From positions 83,267,894 to 83,331,893 of the forward strand of contig CM042010.1 in assembly GCA_023525715.1 (NCBI GenBank): DNA of 64,000 nt, in the 5' to 3' direction. The position numbers and the translations under genes were made by a program. The notes under the pieces were generated by a model. The model had not been told where the DNA came from and ran no database searches. It saw nothing but the letters and a program-made list of their open reading frames with translations. Below, in pieces: positions 25,018 to 34,692 of this stretch. The stretch comes from Cichorium intybus (taxonomy: Eukaryota > Streptophyta > Magnoliopsida > Asterales > Asteraceae). Every line of letters begins with the position of its first letter. Positions within the stretch are counted from its first letter, which is position 1.

Positions 25018-25094
25018 CATTGCAAGTCTTTGCGGACCCAGTTGGCGTGCCGGTAAACCACACACGCTCCACCAACGTTCCACAAAGTGCAATG
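25018..25094. repeat. Conserved apical-loop motif, copy 4, with three stems
   Basis: CATTGCA/TGCAATG, CTTTG/CAAAG (3-nt bulge) and GTTGG/CCAAC flank the motif GTGCCGGT-CCACACACGCTCC. The arm sequences are unrelated to those of copies 2 and 3. Confidence 0.8.
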
Positions 25095-25286
25095 TGCAAT
25101 TCCATAGACTAGCACCAATTCACATTTTTATCCTAAAGTAACTAGATTGGGTTTTGTTCAAGGTTCTAGTACTTTCAATTTTAGCATTATACTTTTAAGA
25201 GGCTTAGCGGTTCTATCAAACCCGTTCGACTGACGACACTCGACTGACTAGGAGAGCGGTGGGTAAGAGTAGATACCCATTAGACC

Positions 25287-26751
25287 TGTAAGACCCGTAT
25301 CCTGATTATAACATATGCTTAAAATAAGAGTGTTAGGAATTATATGATCATTGGTAGTTATAAAGCTAAGAAAAACTTTAGTTACAATTTCATATGAGAA
25401 TCAGCATTTTGTGTCGTTTTTAGAAAAATCATAATTAATTCTAGAAAAAATCGTTTTGACCTCAAACCAGTGCACAAATTTTACAAATTGAGTCTAGTAC
25501 AATTACCAAAAATAATAGTAAGCTTGAAAATGACATTATCTATGGTAAAAAATGCAATCTTTACTGATTAGTTCGGAATTGACATATAGATAGTCTGTTT
25601 TCAAAAATTCATAATAAATCATAGAAAACTCGTATAAATACGTAAAATACATCCCTGGAAAGGTATTGAGATAAATTTCTGGAATATTAAATAAAAACGT
25701 GAATTTCATGGGTTTAAAGTCGGCTAAACCAGTCTTGAACAGACTGATTCTAGAAGGTATTAATTTCAACAAAGTTATATTATTAAAATCTTTTGTCAAA
25801 AGTGTCATGCCATTTTTTATTCAAGAATTCAAGTATAAATACCCCTCAAAACATCTCATAAACCACACAACTAAATCTCAATCCAATATATAGATGTTTC
25901 TAAGCACTAGAGTGTAAGCAAGTGAGCGGAAGGAAGCTTAAAAGCCTAACGAAGGAGTTATAGATCTCGACGACTTGTCATAAGGTAACTACAAACCTTT
26001 CTATAGCTTAATTATGTATTGTAAAATAGTTTTTGTTAAGAAGTAGAATATTTAATAAGTATAGCATATGTTATATTATTCTAATTTCTAACAATAGTAA
26101 ACAAAAACCTTAAAATGTCGTTATTATAACAATTCGTAATTTCCGAAAATAATACCGATTGATTTACTTACGAGGACGGTGACTAGGCCGATTACTTGGG
26201 ATCTGGTTGTTGGATTTTCCGAAAGGCTAAAATGCTGAAAGGATCCTGCCACCCCATCTAATCTTTTACCTGGCCGTTCTTTACTTGATAAATCATGGAG
26301 TATCATATTGGAATTATTGAAGGGTTTAATGATGCGACTATAATATAGTTAAGGATTAAGAAATGATAGATTTCTTATTATGTTAACAGTTAAAGTTGAA
26401 GGAAATACAAAGCCGAGAAAGATAAACGATATAGTCAACTATAATCAGGTGAGTCTTCTCACTATACTATAGGTGATATTGCATGCGTAGGAAGGAAGAT
26501 ATGTTAGACTAAGGTGATCTTACCTGTTATGATAATTGTATGAATTATTGCTATGATAATGATTGTTGGTGGACGGAACGGGATAGCCCGCGAGCCAATA
26601 GGCGGAACGGGAATAGCCTGCGAGTCATTAGACAGAACGGGAAAAGCCTGTGAGCGATAAGACAGAACGGGAACTGCCCGTGAGTCTTCAGGCGGAACAG
26701 GGATAGCCCGTGAGTCTCACAGACATATGAATGGTTATTGTGTGTTGTATG
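25287..26751 (+). mobile_element. Left LTR of element D, first part
   Basis: It starts TGTAAGACCCGTATCC. A TATA motif (GTATAAATACCCC) is at about 25833. A consensus splice donor CAGGTGAGT is at 26446-26454, followed by a minisatellite. It is split by element E, whose target GTATG is 26747-26751. Confidence 0.93.
26571..26720 (+). repeat. Minisatellite in D left LTR
   Basis: Five degenerate units of about 30 bp are built on GGCGGAACGGGAATAGCC-G-GAG. Junctions form small stems GCC-AATA-GGC and GTC-ATTA-GAC. The copy in the right LTR is at 42556-42705. Confidence 0.88.
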
Positions 26752-29291
26752 TGTGACATCCGCCTAAAATGGATTCGGTTCAACCCAACCCAATTGGAAA
26801 TTTAATAAACCCTACTCGAGATTTCTTGACGCTAATAGGATCAAAACCCTTACACTACGATATAAATTGACGTTAATAGCAATATATCATAGTATAACGT
26901 TATAACTATAATAAAATTAAATTATGATACCATATTAAAATCAAATCAAAGTATGATGCTCTAATTAATATAAAAGAATCAAACTTGAATGCTATAATTA
27001 AACTTCAAATCAAAGTAGATTGTTATAATCAAATAATAACCTATTTTTTTATAAAACTCTATTTTTATAAACACTACATTAAATTTTATAAAACTCTTAA
27101 GATGCTTGTGTTAGTGGGGAATTATGAAGACCACCAAAAGTAAAAGGTTATTCCCATTGTCTCCCACTCACACCTTCCATCATCTTTCCTTTCATTTTTC
27201 TCCCAACACATTATTTTCATCACCACTCAAACCATATCTATTCTTCCTCTCACTCTCAATCTCGAAATTCCTCCTAGAAATCTTCATTTTTCAGCCAAGA
27301 ACACTTCAATATACTCAAATCTCCATCCCTCTTGAAACATTCATCAAGGTATGTTGTTAAAAGTTCTAAATTCATACATGAAACAAATTAAATCCACCAA
27401 AATATCTAAAACTCATTTTATGCATAAACCTGATTTTTCTCAGACTCTCATAAATAAAATAAGAAGTTCTGGAAATTATCAGAAAATAACTTATTTTTAT
27501 TGAATTACTATAATTATTGCAATAAAATATGGCAATAATTCACATAAAATACTTTTTTGCAGTCAATAAATTCTGGAACAATTTTGGAACAACCCATATA
27601 TTGAGTAAAGTGGATTTATAAAGTTTCATGCATTTATATTACTGTTTGATGCTTATTTTGTATTTTATTTTGTTGTAGAAAAATAAATTGCAAAATATAA
27701 TTAGGTATGTTAAAATCTAGATTTTATATTTTTCACACCTGATACACATTTTAAAGACTCCATGACAAAATTTACAGATTGTTTTAAGAAGGTTTGTTAT
27801 TTTTCCTGATTTAATGTTTATTTAATGGTTTAAATTGATAATAAATAGCTACACATGTCCAAAAATTATAAAACCTTATCCGAATACCATATATAACATG
27901 TTAATCATAAACAAAAAGTCTAATGAATTTCTCTTAATATTTCCCTATTATTTATGATTTTATTGATTAGTTAATAATGAAAAACATAAGAAATACTTCC
28001 CATAGTCCAAAATATCCAACATATTTACAGTAGGCTCAATATATTGTTAGAAAACTGTGGTAAATCTTCCAGAATTTTTGGGAATCATTTATTATTTTTC
28101 CCGAATTTTGTTGTGGTTTAAATATTAAAATACTAAATAAATACTAAAGCAGTTAAGAAAAATATGAAAATTTTACAGTAATTACTATTTTATGACATAA
28201 TGATTTTCTGATAATTTCATAATGTTTAATTACTGTTTAGTATTTAAAACCATTTTCCTAAATATCTAAGCATGTAAAAATGCATTTTTAATGATTATTT
28301 CATATAAATAATTGTTTATAATATATAAAATATGTAAATACTCATAATTTGACTAGTTATTATTTTAATAAGAAATTATTAAAATCTTGTCTAAAGTGAA
28401 GATATAAATTAATTAAGCAAAGTAATTAATTCAATTTAAAATTCATTTAACATATGAATACATTAATATTCAAAACAAAATTTGGATTATTGTTAATTCA
28501 TCTAAAATAAGAATATGTGTCTAGTTATTTTTATTAATACTATATTCCCGTTTATCGATTATTGTTGGGACATTTATACTTCATTTTATTATTTTTTCAC
28601 CATTGAGACATTGTTGGGACATTTATACGTGAATCATTATCTGTATAATTATTGTTTGTTTACGCTACATGTACTTGTAGTGCATTACCATTTTTAGTCT
28701 AATCTCCATGACTATGCCCGTATTCTTGAGGTACATTATGGACAATAATAGCGTTATTGGGTTGACTACCCCGCCTTGGGACGCTAAGGTGATTGATTGC
28801 ACGTGGTTGAGTATGTATGATGATTAGATGCTTCATCCTATATATATATATACATATATATATGTATATATAGGGTGAGGACTTATTGTTGTTGTTATCA
28901 TTTGTTAATCAATTTTTGATTTATAAACTGTTATCTCAATAACAGTTGCTTGCCAACTTCAAAAGAAAACAAATTTCAAATTAGTCAAACTCACAATTTT
29001 CTTTAATAAAACTAGATTACTCACCAACTCTCGTAGTTGACCTGTTTTTACCCATGATGCAGATTTGAAGAATGAAGTTGATGAAAAGTAGGGTGTACCT
29101 TAGAAACCCACAAGACTATTTAAATTTGATGTAATAAATGTTGTTGTATTTGAATTTGTATTTGTATGTTGTGGATCTTGTTTGCATACTTAGTGCTTAA
29201 TTGAATCTAATCATATTATAACATAGTTGTCATGAGACTTTGAACAATATATCACGCCTTGATCGATTCCGCCAAGGATCGGGGTGTGACA
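26752..29291 (+). mobile_element. 5' LTR of element E (2540 bp)
   Basis: It runs from TGTGACATCC to GGGGTGTGACA. Compared with the 3' LTR it has an extra segment of about 430 bp (about 27699-28126) and lacks about 160 bp present there. A 9-bp hairpin (AACTGTTAT, loop CTCA) lies at 28926-28947. The 78-codon CT-rich frame at 27124-27360 recurs in the partner LTR only because LTRs are copies. Confidence 0.93.
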
Positions 29292-29293
29292 GA

Positions 29294-29306
29294 TTGGTAT
29301 CAGAGC
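29294..29306 (+). other. tRNA-iMet primer binding site of element E
   Basis: TTGGTATCAGAGC begins two bases after the LTR end. Confidence 0.95.
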
Positions 29307-30119
29307 CCTTGACTATAGGGAATTAGGTTAATTGCCTTGACCTAGTCTATAGCCTCTAGGGTCCTCTCGTATGCTAGTTTATAAAATGCACACACAACTG
29401 CAGGTAATTCGCACTTAGAAAATCCTAGGAATACCTTTGTGTGCTAATTGCTCCCTTATGTGCTTAGGTATTATTCCCGACACTTATATGTGTGCATACA
29501 CTTGTGAATTTTCTCATCTTTCTCTTAAAATCACACACATACTCAAATGGTTTCAAAATAAAAATTTATATACAGATATATTCCTTAGAGCTCATAGGAA
29601 ATTAAAAGTCATCCACTCTAGTTGGGTAGGATCAAAGTAATGGACGCGTAGTAACTGGAAGGGGGAGGTGCCGGTAGCCCGAAAGTCCTGACTAGGTAAG
29701 CATTCGTATACATCCCAATCAACCGAGGGACCAGTTTGCTTACCTGGGGACCAAAGGCGAGAGTTCCCAAACCTATAGGCCAAAGCGCGTCACTCACATT
29801 ACTTTTGAGCCATCAAAATACCCGACCTTATCAAACGTATCCGAAAGGATACACTCCAAAATGGCCAACTAATTGGACTATTAAGTTCCCTAATGGGCCT
29901 TGAAGTGGGAAAAACATGTGAAAACTTAGTATTGTGGGGGCCCACGCAATTGCTACATGCTTCACATTTAGTACCCATAGAAAGCCCAAAAGGTGCCTAA
30001 CACTCCTAACCATGGCCCAACAAGTGTTTTACAATCATTTTACCCAACAATGTCTACAAACTTAATTTCCATAATCAATTTACAAATAACTCACAAGTCC
30101 ATATGCGTGTTTCTCATAG
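29307..30119 (+). other. 5' leader of element E
   Basis: About 810 bp of untranslated leader before the gag ATG. I see no gene in it. Packaging signals would be expected here. Confidence 0.7.
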
Positions 30120-33100
30120 ATGGCATTACGACCTCCATACGCTGCTCGTAACAACCGAAGGCTAGCTGCCCTTATCGCTAAGGAGGTAGCAAATGTCATC
30201 CCAACAATTGCAACCCATCTTCAAATTCTTCGGCAGCAAGCTCCAGCAACCACTCATCGTTGCTCGTTTAAGCACTTTCGTAGCTGTAATCCGCCTTACT
30301 TCAAAGGCATAGATGGTGCCACCGCACTCCTCACATGGATCCAAGAAATGGAGAGTACTTTCATCCACAGCGAGTGCCCTGAGGACCTGATGGTCCGTCA
30401 CGCTACAGGGTGCCTCCAAGGACATGCTCTCTCATGGTGGAACCTAGAAAAATGGGCAAAAGGAGAGGGTGTTGCCTTGGGAATGACCTGGTCAAAACTA
30501 AAGGAACGCATGATAGAGAAGTTCTGCCCGGACAGCGAATTGCAAACTCTCGAGGAGGAATTCTGGAATCTGAAACAGGTGGGAGGAGACAACGCTACCT
30601 ACACTAATAGATTCTATGATCTTTCAAGACTCCTACCTCACATGGTTCAACCTATGAAAACTGCAATACGCCGCTACATTAAAGGGTTACCGTGCCAGAT
30701 CCGTGATTCGGTGACCAGCAGCAGGCCATCTACTCTGGAATCCGCTATTGAAATAGCAGGTCAACTCAACGAGGATAATATGAACGATGGTGTCCTCCCA
30801 CGCAAGGGTTCAAAGATGACAACTGAAAAGCCGACCCCTGAGACCCCCCTAATTGTCAAGTCCGAGTCCTCACACCGACACGACAAAAAGAAGCGGAAAA
30901 GCCATCACCACAACCATGCTGTTATTACCCTAGCTGCTCCTATCACCCAAGTCACCCAACCAAACAAAAAGCCGTATACCGGACCTCACCCCCTCTGTAA
31001 CCATTGTAACTATCACCATATGTCCACCAGCCCGTGTCGCCTTTGTACGACTTGTGGTCGCTATGGCCACTTGGCGGACACATGCCGTGCACCAAAAACT
31101 CAGCGACCATTCGCTCTACCCTCAAATCAGCAAACACAAACCCGGTATCCAACTGGAACATGCTTCAACTGTGGTGACCCCACCCATTTCAGAAACGCGT
31201 GTCCTAGGCTTGTCAATATCATTAACACTCAAGCCCAGGAAAATCCAACAATGCAGGTTCCAGCTCCCAAAGGCCGAGCATTTGTCATTACCGCAACCCA
31301 AGCACAGACCGATAACAAGGTCGTAAATGGTACGTTTCTCATAAATGACTGCTACGCGTCAGTACTTTTTGATTCAGGTGCCGATAAAAGTTTTGTGTCT
31401 TTGGAATTTGAACCCATACTTCACACACCTCGCACGATACTTGATGAACACTTTACCGTAGAAGTCGCCAATGGAAAATACATTTCACTCAATGCAGTCA
31501 TCCAAGATTGCACTTTCGATTTTTGCGGTCATAAATTTTCCGTCAATTTAGTTCCTATGGAACTTGGTAGCTTCGACATCATCGTGGGAATGGATTGGCT
31601 ATCCCAAAACCATGCTGAAATAGTGTGTTACGAGAAGTTTATTCGTATTCCTCTTGCCGACGGTCAAAGTCTTCCTATTTATGGCGAGACTCGTTCAAAA
31701 AAGCTTAGTCTTATGTCATGTACTCAAGCTCGATCATATCTACGTAAAGAATACATGGCTTTCTTAGCCCATGTGGTGGAAACAAAGGTCAAAGAAAAGA
31801 AGATCGAAGATATTCCGATTGCACGAGACTTTCCCGACATCTTTCCCGATGACGTATCTGGACTCCCTCCAGTATGTGAGCTAGAGTTCCGCATCAATCT
31901 CGTTCCTGAAGCTGCTCCCATAGCCAAGTCTCCATATCGGTTAGCTCCAACCGAGATGCAAGAATTGGCAAGTCAGCTCCAAGAATTAACCGATAAGGGA
32001 TTTATCCGCCCTAGTACTTCACCCTGGGGAGCCCCGGTTCTCTTCATAAAAAAGAAAGATGGTTCGTTTCGTATGTGTATCGATTATCGGGAGTTAAATA
32101 AATTAACCATCAAGAATCGATATCCGTTACCTCGGATCGACGACCTTTTTGATCAGTTTCAAGGAGCTTCATGCTTCTCAAAAATCGACCTCCGCTCGGG
32201 TTATCACCAACTTCGAGTACGGGAAGAAGACATCCCCAAAACCGCTTTCCGAACCCGTTATGGTCATTACGAGTTCACCGTTATGCCTTTTGGCCTAACG
32301 AATGCCCCTGCCGCATTCATGGACTTGATGAATCGGGTATTTAAACCTTATCTCGACCGTTTTGTTATCGTCTTTATTGATGACATCCTCATTTACTCCA
32401 AGACAAAGGCAGACCATGAAAGACACCTTCGTCTAACTCTCCAAACATTGCAAGGAAATCAGCTTTATGCCAAATTTTCGAAATGCGAGTTTTGGTTAAA
32501 TGAGGTACAATTCCTCGGTCATATTGTAAGTGACAAGGGTATTTTAGTCGATCCCGCAAAAGTTGAAGCAGTCAAGAATTGGAAAGCCCCACGTACCCCC
32601 AAGGAAATTCGGTCATTCCTCGGTTTAGCCAGATATTACCGGCGTTTCATTTCAAATTTCTCAAAGATCGCTTTACTGCTTACTTCGCTCACTTGCAAGG
32701 GTACGCCATTTGATTGGGGACCCAAGCAGGAATACGCTTTCCAAACTCTTAAACAAAGATTGTGCGACGCTCCAATTCTTACACTCCCTGAAGGATCCGA
32801 AGATTTCGTGGTATACTGCGATGCCTCCAATCTCGGTCTAGGTTGTGTTTTGATGCAAAGGGGAAAGGTTATAGCTTACGCATCGCGACAACTCAAAATC
32901 CATGAAAGGAATTATACGACTCATGATTTGGAGCTCGGTGCCGTGGTTTTTGCTCTTAAAATTTGGAGGCATTACCTTTACGGCACTAAATGCGTAATTT
33001 TCACCGACCATAAGAGCTTGCAACATATTCTTAATCAAAAGGAACTCAATATGAGGCAAACACGATGGGTCGAACTCCTAAATGATTACGAGTGTGAAAT

Positions 33101-34097
33101 ACGCTATCATCCGGGCAAGGCGAACGTCGTAGCCGACGCGTTAAGTCGAAAAGAACATGCCAAAGCATTTCATTTAATATGTTCTCCTATCTTGTCCAAT
33201 CTCAGCGACCGAATTCGAGGAGCCCAACACTCGGCAATTACCGAAAATGACATGCCCACGGGAATTGATAGGGAGTTGGAATCTAAATCTGATGGTATTT
33301 TCTATTATCAAGATCACATCTGGATCCCAGATCGCGACAATCTTCGTACATTCCTGATGGAAGAAATCCATAAAACTCGATATTCCATTCATCCGGGCGC
33401 TGACAAGATGTATCATGGCTTGAGAACCAATTATTGGTGGTCGGGAATGAAAAAGGATATTGCTTTATTCGTAGCCAAATGTCTTACATGTTCCAGGGTC
33501 AAAGCAGAACATCAACGACCCTCTGGACTATTGGTCCAACCGGTAATCCCCGAGTGGAAATGGGAAGCGATCACCATGGATTTCGTAACCAAACTTCGCC
33601 GTACCACAAAGGGACATGACAGCATTTGGGTAATTGTTGACCGTTTGACTAAATCTGCTCACTTCCTTCCCATCCGTGAACATTTCAAGGTCGAACAACT
33701 TGCTCAGATTTACATTGACGAGATAGTTAGTCGGCATGGCATCCCTCTCAGCATCATTTCAGATCGTGATGGGAGATTTCTCTCTCGGTTCTGGCAATCA
33801 CTTCCAGAAGCCATGGGTACCCGCCTCGATCTCAGTACCGCCTATCATCCTCAGACCGATGGTCAATCTGAGAGGACAATTCAAACACTCGAAGATATGT
33901 TGAGGGCGTGTGTCTTAGATTTCGGAGGAAACTGGGACTCTCATTTACCGTTGGTGGAATTCTCCTATAATAACAGTTATCATTCTAGCATCGGGATGCC
34001 ACCATTTGAGGCATTGTATGACCGTAAATGCCGATCTCCTATTTGCTGGCATGAAATTGGCGAGTCCCACGTAATTCGTGCAACAGTGATTCTCTAA
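30120..34097 (+). CDS. Gypsy gag-pol polyprotein of element E
   Basis: A single 1325-codon frame from ATG 30120. Domains in order: retrotransposon gag (about residues 60-200, with GHALSWWN); two CCHC knuckles (near 309-322 and 348-361, CFNCGDPTHFRNAC); aspartic protease LFDSGADKSFV near 417; reverse transcriptase about 620-800 with VIVFIDDILIYSK near 750; RNase H opening YCDASNLGLG near 899; integrase HHCC zinc finger about 1088-1125; and a catalytic D-D-E core, with Asp in ITMDFVTKL (about 1153), Asp in ISDRDGRF (about 1213) and Glu in GQSERTIQ (about 1248). The polyprotein would be cut by its own protease to give particle, polymerase and integrase. The frame stops at TAA 34095 just after CWHEIGES, where an insertion of about 30 bp seems to have broken the integrase tail. 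All catalytic motifs above are intact. Confidence 0.96.
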   Translation: MALRPPYAARNNRRLAALIAKEVANVIPTIATHLQILRQQAPATTHRCSFKHFRSCNPPYFKGIDGATALLTWIQEMESTFIHSECPEDLMVRHATGCLQGHALSWWNLEKWAKGEGVALGMTWSKLKERMIEKFCPDSELQTLEEEFWNLKQVGGDNATYTNRFYDLSRLLPHMVQPMKTAIRRYIKGLPCQIRDSVTSSRPSTLESAIEIAGQLNEDNMNDGVLPRKGSKMTTEKPTPETPLIVKSESSHRHDKKKRKSHHHNHAVITLAAPITQVTQPNKKPYTGPHPLCNHCNYHHMSTSPCRLCTTCGRYGHLADTCRAPKTQRPFALPSNQQTQTRYPTGTCFNCGDPTHFRNACPRLVNIINTQAQENPTMQVPAPKGRAFVITATQAQTDNKVVNGTFLINDCYASVLFDSGADKSFVSLEFEPILHTPRTILDEHFTVEVANGKYISLNAVIQDCTFDFCGHKFSVNLVPMELGSFDIIVGMDWLSQNHAEIVCYEKFIRIPLADGQSLPIYGETRSKKLSLMSCTQARSYLRKEYMAFLAHVVETKVKEKKIEDIPIARDFPDIFPDDVSGLPPVCELEFRINLVPEAAPIAKSPYRLAPTEMQELASQLQELTDKGFIRPSTSPWGAPVLFIKKKDGSFRMCIDYRELNKLTIKNRYPLPRIDDLFDQFQGASCFSKIDLRSGYHQLRVREEDIPKTAFRTRYGHYEFTVMPFGLTNAPAAFMDLMNRVFKPYLDRFVIVFIDDILIYSKTKADHERHLRLTLQTLQGNQLYAKFSKCEFWLNEVQFLGHIVSDKGILVDPAKVEAVKNWKAPRTPKEIRSFLGLARYYRRFISNFSKIALLLTSLTCKGTPFDWGPKQEYAFQTLKQRLCDAPILTLPEGSEDFVVYCDASNLGLGCVLMQRGKVIAYASRQLKIHERNYTTHDLELGAVVFALKIWRHYLYGTKCVIFTDHKSLQHILNQKELNMRQTRWVELLNDYECEIRYHPGKANVVADALSRKEHAKAFHLICSPILSNLSDRIRGAQHSAITENDMPTGIDRELESKSDGIFYYQDHIWIPDRDNLRTFLMEEIHKTRYSIHPGADKMYHGLRTNYWWSGMKKDIALFVAKCLTCSRVKAEHQRPSGLLVQPVIPEWKWEAITMDFVTKLRRTTKGHDSIWVIVDRLTKSAHFLPIREHFKVEQLAQIYIDEIVSRHGIPLSIISDRDGRFLSRFWQSLPEAMGTRLDLSTAYHPQTDGQSERTIQTLEDMLRACVLDFGGNWDSHLPLVEFSYNNSYHSSIGMPPFEALYDRKCRSPICWHEIGESHVIRATVIL

Positions 34098-34642
34098 TCG
34101 TTGGTCCTGAGCTTATCCAGGAAACAACCGACAAAATCACTCAGATTCGCAATAACCTTCTCACAGCTCGTAGCCGACAAAAGAGTTACGCCGACAAGCG
34201 ATGCAAACCGCTTGAATTTACCGTGGGTGACATGGTCATGTTAAAAGTGTCCCCATGGAAAGGTGTGGTTCGATTTAGACGCAAGGGTAAATTGGCACCC
34301 CGCTACGTAGGGCCGTTTAAGATCCTGAAAAGGATCGGACCAGTAGCCTACGAGTTGGATCTACCAATAGAGCTTAATAAAGTTCACCCAGTATTTCATA
34401 TAGCCAACCTCAAGAAGTGTTTAGCAGACGAGAACCTTCATGTTCCTCTCGAGGATATCCAAATCGACGAGACAATGCAATTTATCGAGAAACCCTTGGA
34501 AATTGCCGACCGAAAGGAAAAGCAACTCAAAAGAAGTCGCATTCCCCTAGTCAAGGTCAGGTGGCAGTCAGCACGTGGACCTGAGTATACATGGGAGCGT
34601 GAGGATCAAATGTGTACCAAATACCCGCAACTTTTCTCTTAA
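34098..34642 (+). pseudogene. Detached integrase C-terminus with chromodomain-like end (element E)
   Basis: In a frame offset from the main frame, sequence from about 34091 reads VGPELIQETTDKI, then the GPY/F-type segment APRYVGPFKILKRIGPVAYELDLP and ends with a chromodomain-like motif (IPLVKVRW, YTWEREDQM, YPQLF). Chromodomains of chromoviruses are thought to direct integration to heterochromatin. The piece follows the main frame without a spacer, so the break is a local indel. ATG 34223 begins the longest isolated frame, but there is no reason to think it is translated separately. Confidence 0.85.
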
Positions 34643-34692
34643 GGTACTCTCTTCTTAAATTTCGGGACGAAATTTCCTAAAGTAGGGGAGAC
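34643..34692 (+). other. 3' end signature and polypurine tract of element E
   Basis: The gypsy motif TTTCGGGACGAAATTTCC is followed by AAAGTAGGGGAGAC directly before the LTR start at 34693. Confidence 0.9.

Larger units (their letters stand above)
24630..25281 (-). other. Leader of element C, structured, gag-proximal part
   Basis: In minus sense this lies between the primer site and gag, where packaging and dimerisation signals usually reside. It holds two hairpins sharing the loop core GGATGCCG (24726-24760 and 24873-24903) and two copies of the conserved apical motif (24939-25012 and 25018-25094). The leader continues at 43064 on the far side of element D. Confidence 0.6.

Noticed and set aside
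18638..25070. Coding explanation of the conserved loop (minus-strand peptide ERVW-TGT)
   Set aside because: Third-position variation first suggested coding, but copies 3 and 4 are 79 bp apart, so they lie in different frames of one strand, and copy 1 is followed by a stop. Paired flanking arms fit better.
27124..27360. 78-codon frame repeated at 35065-35301
   Set aside because: It lies in both LTRs of element E, so its conservation only reflects LTR duplication. The peptide is low complexity with no known domain.
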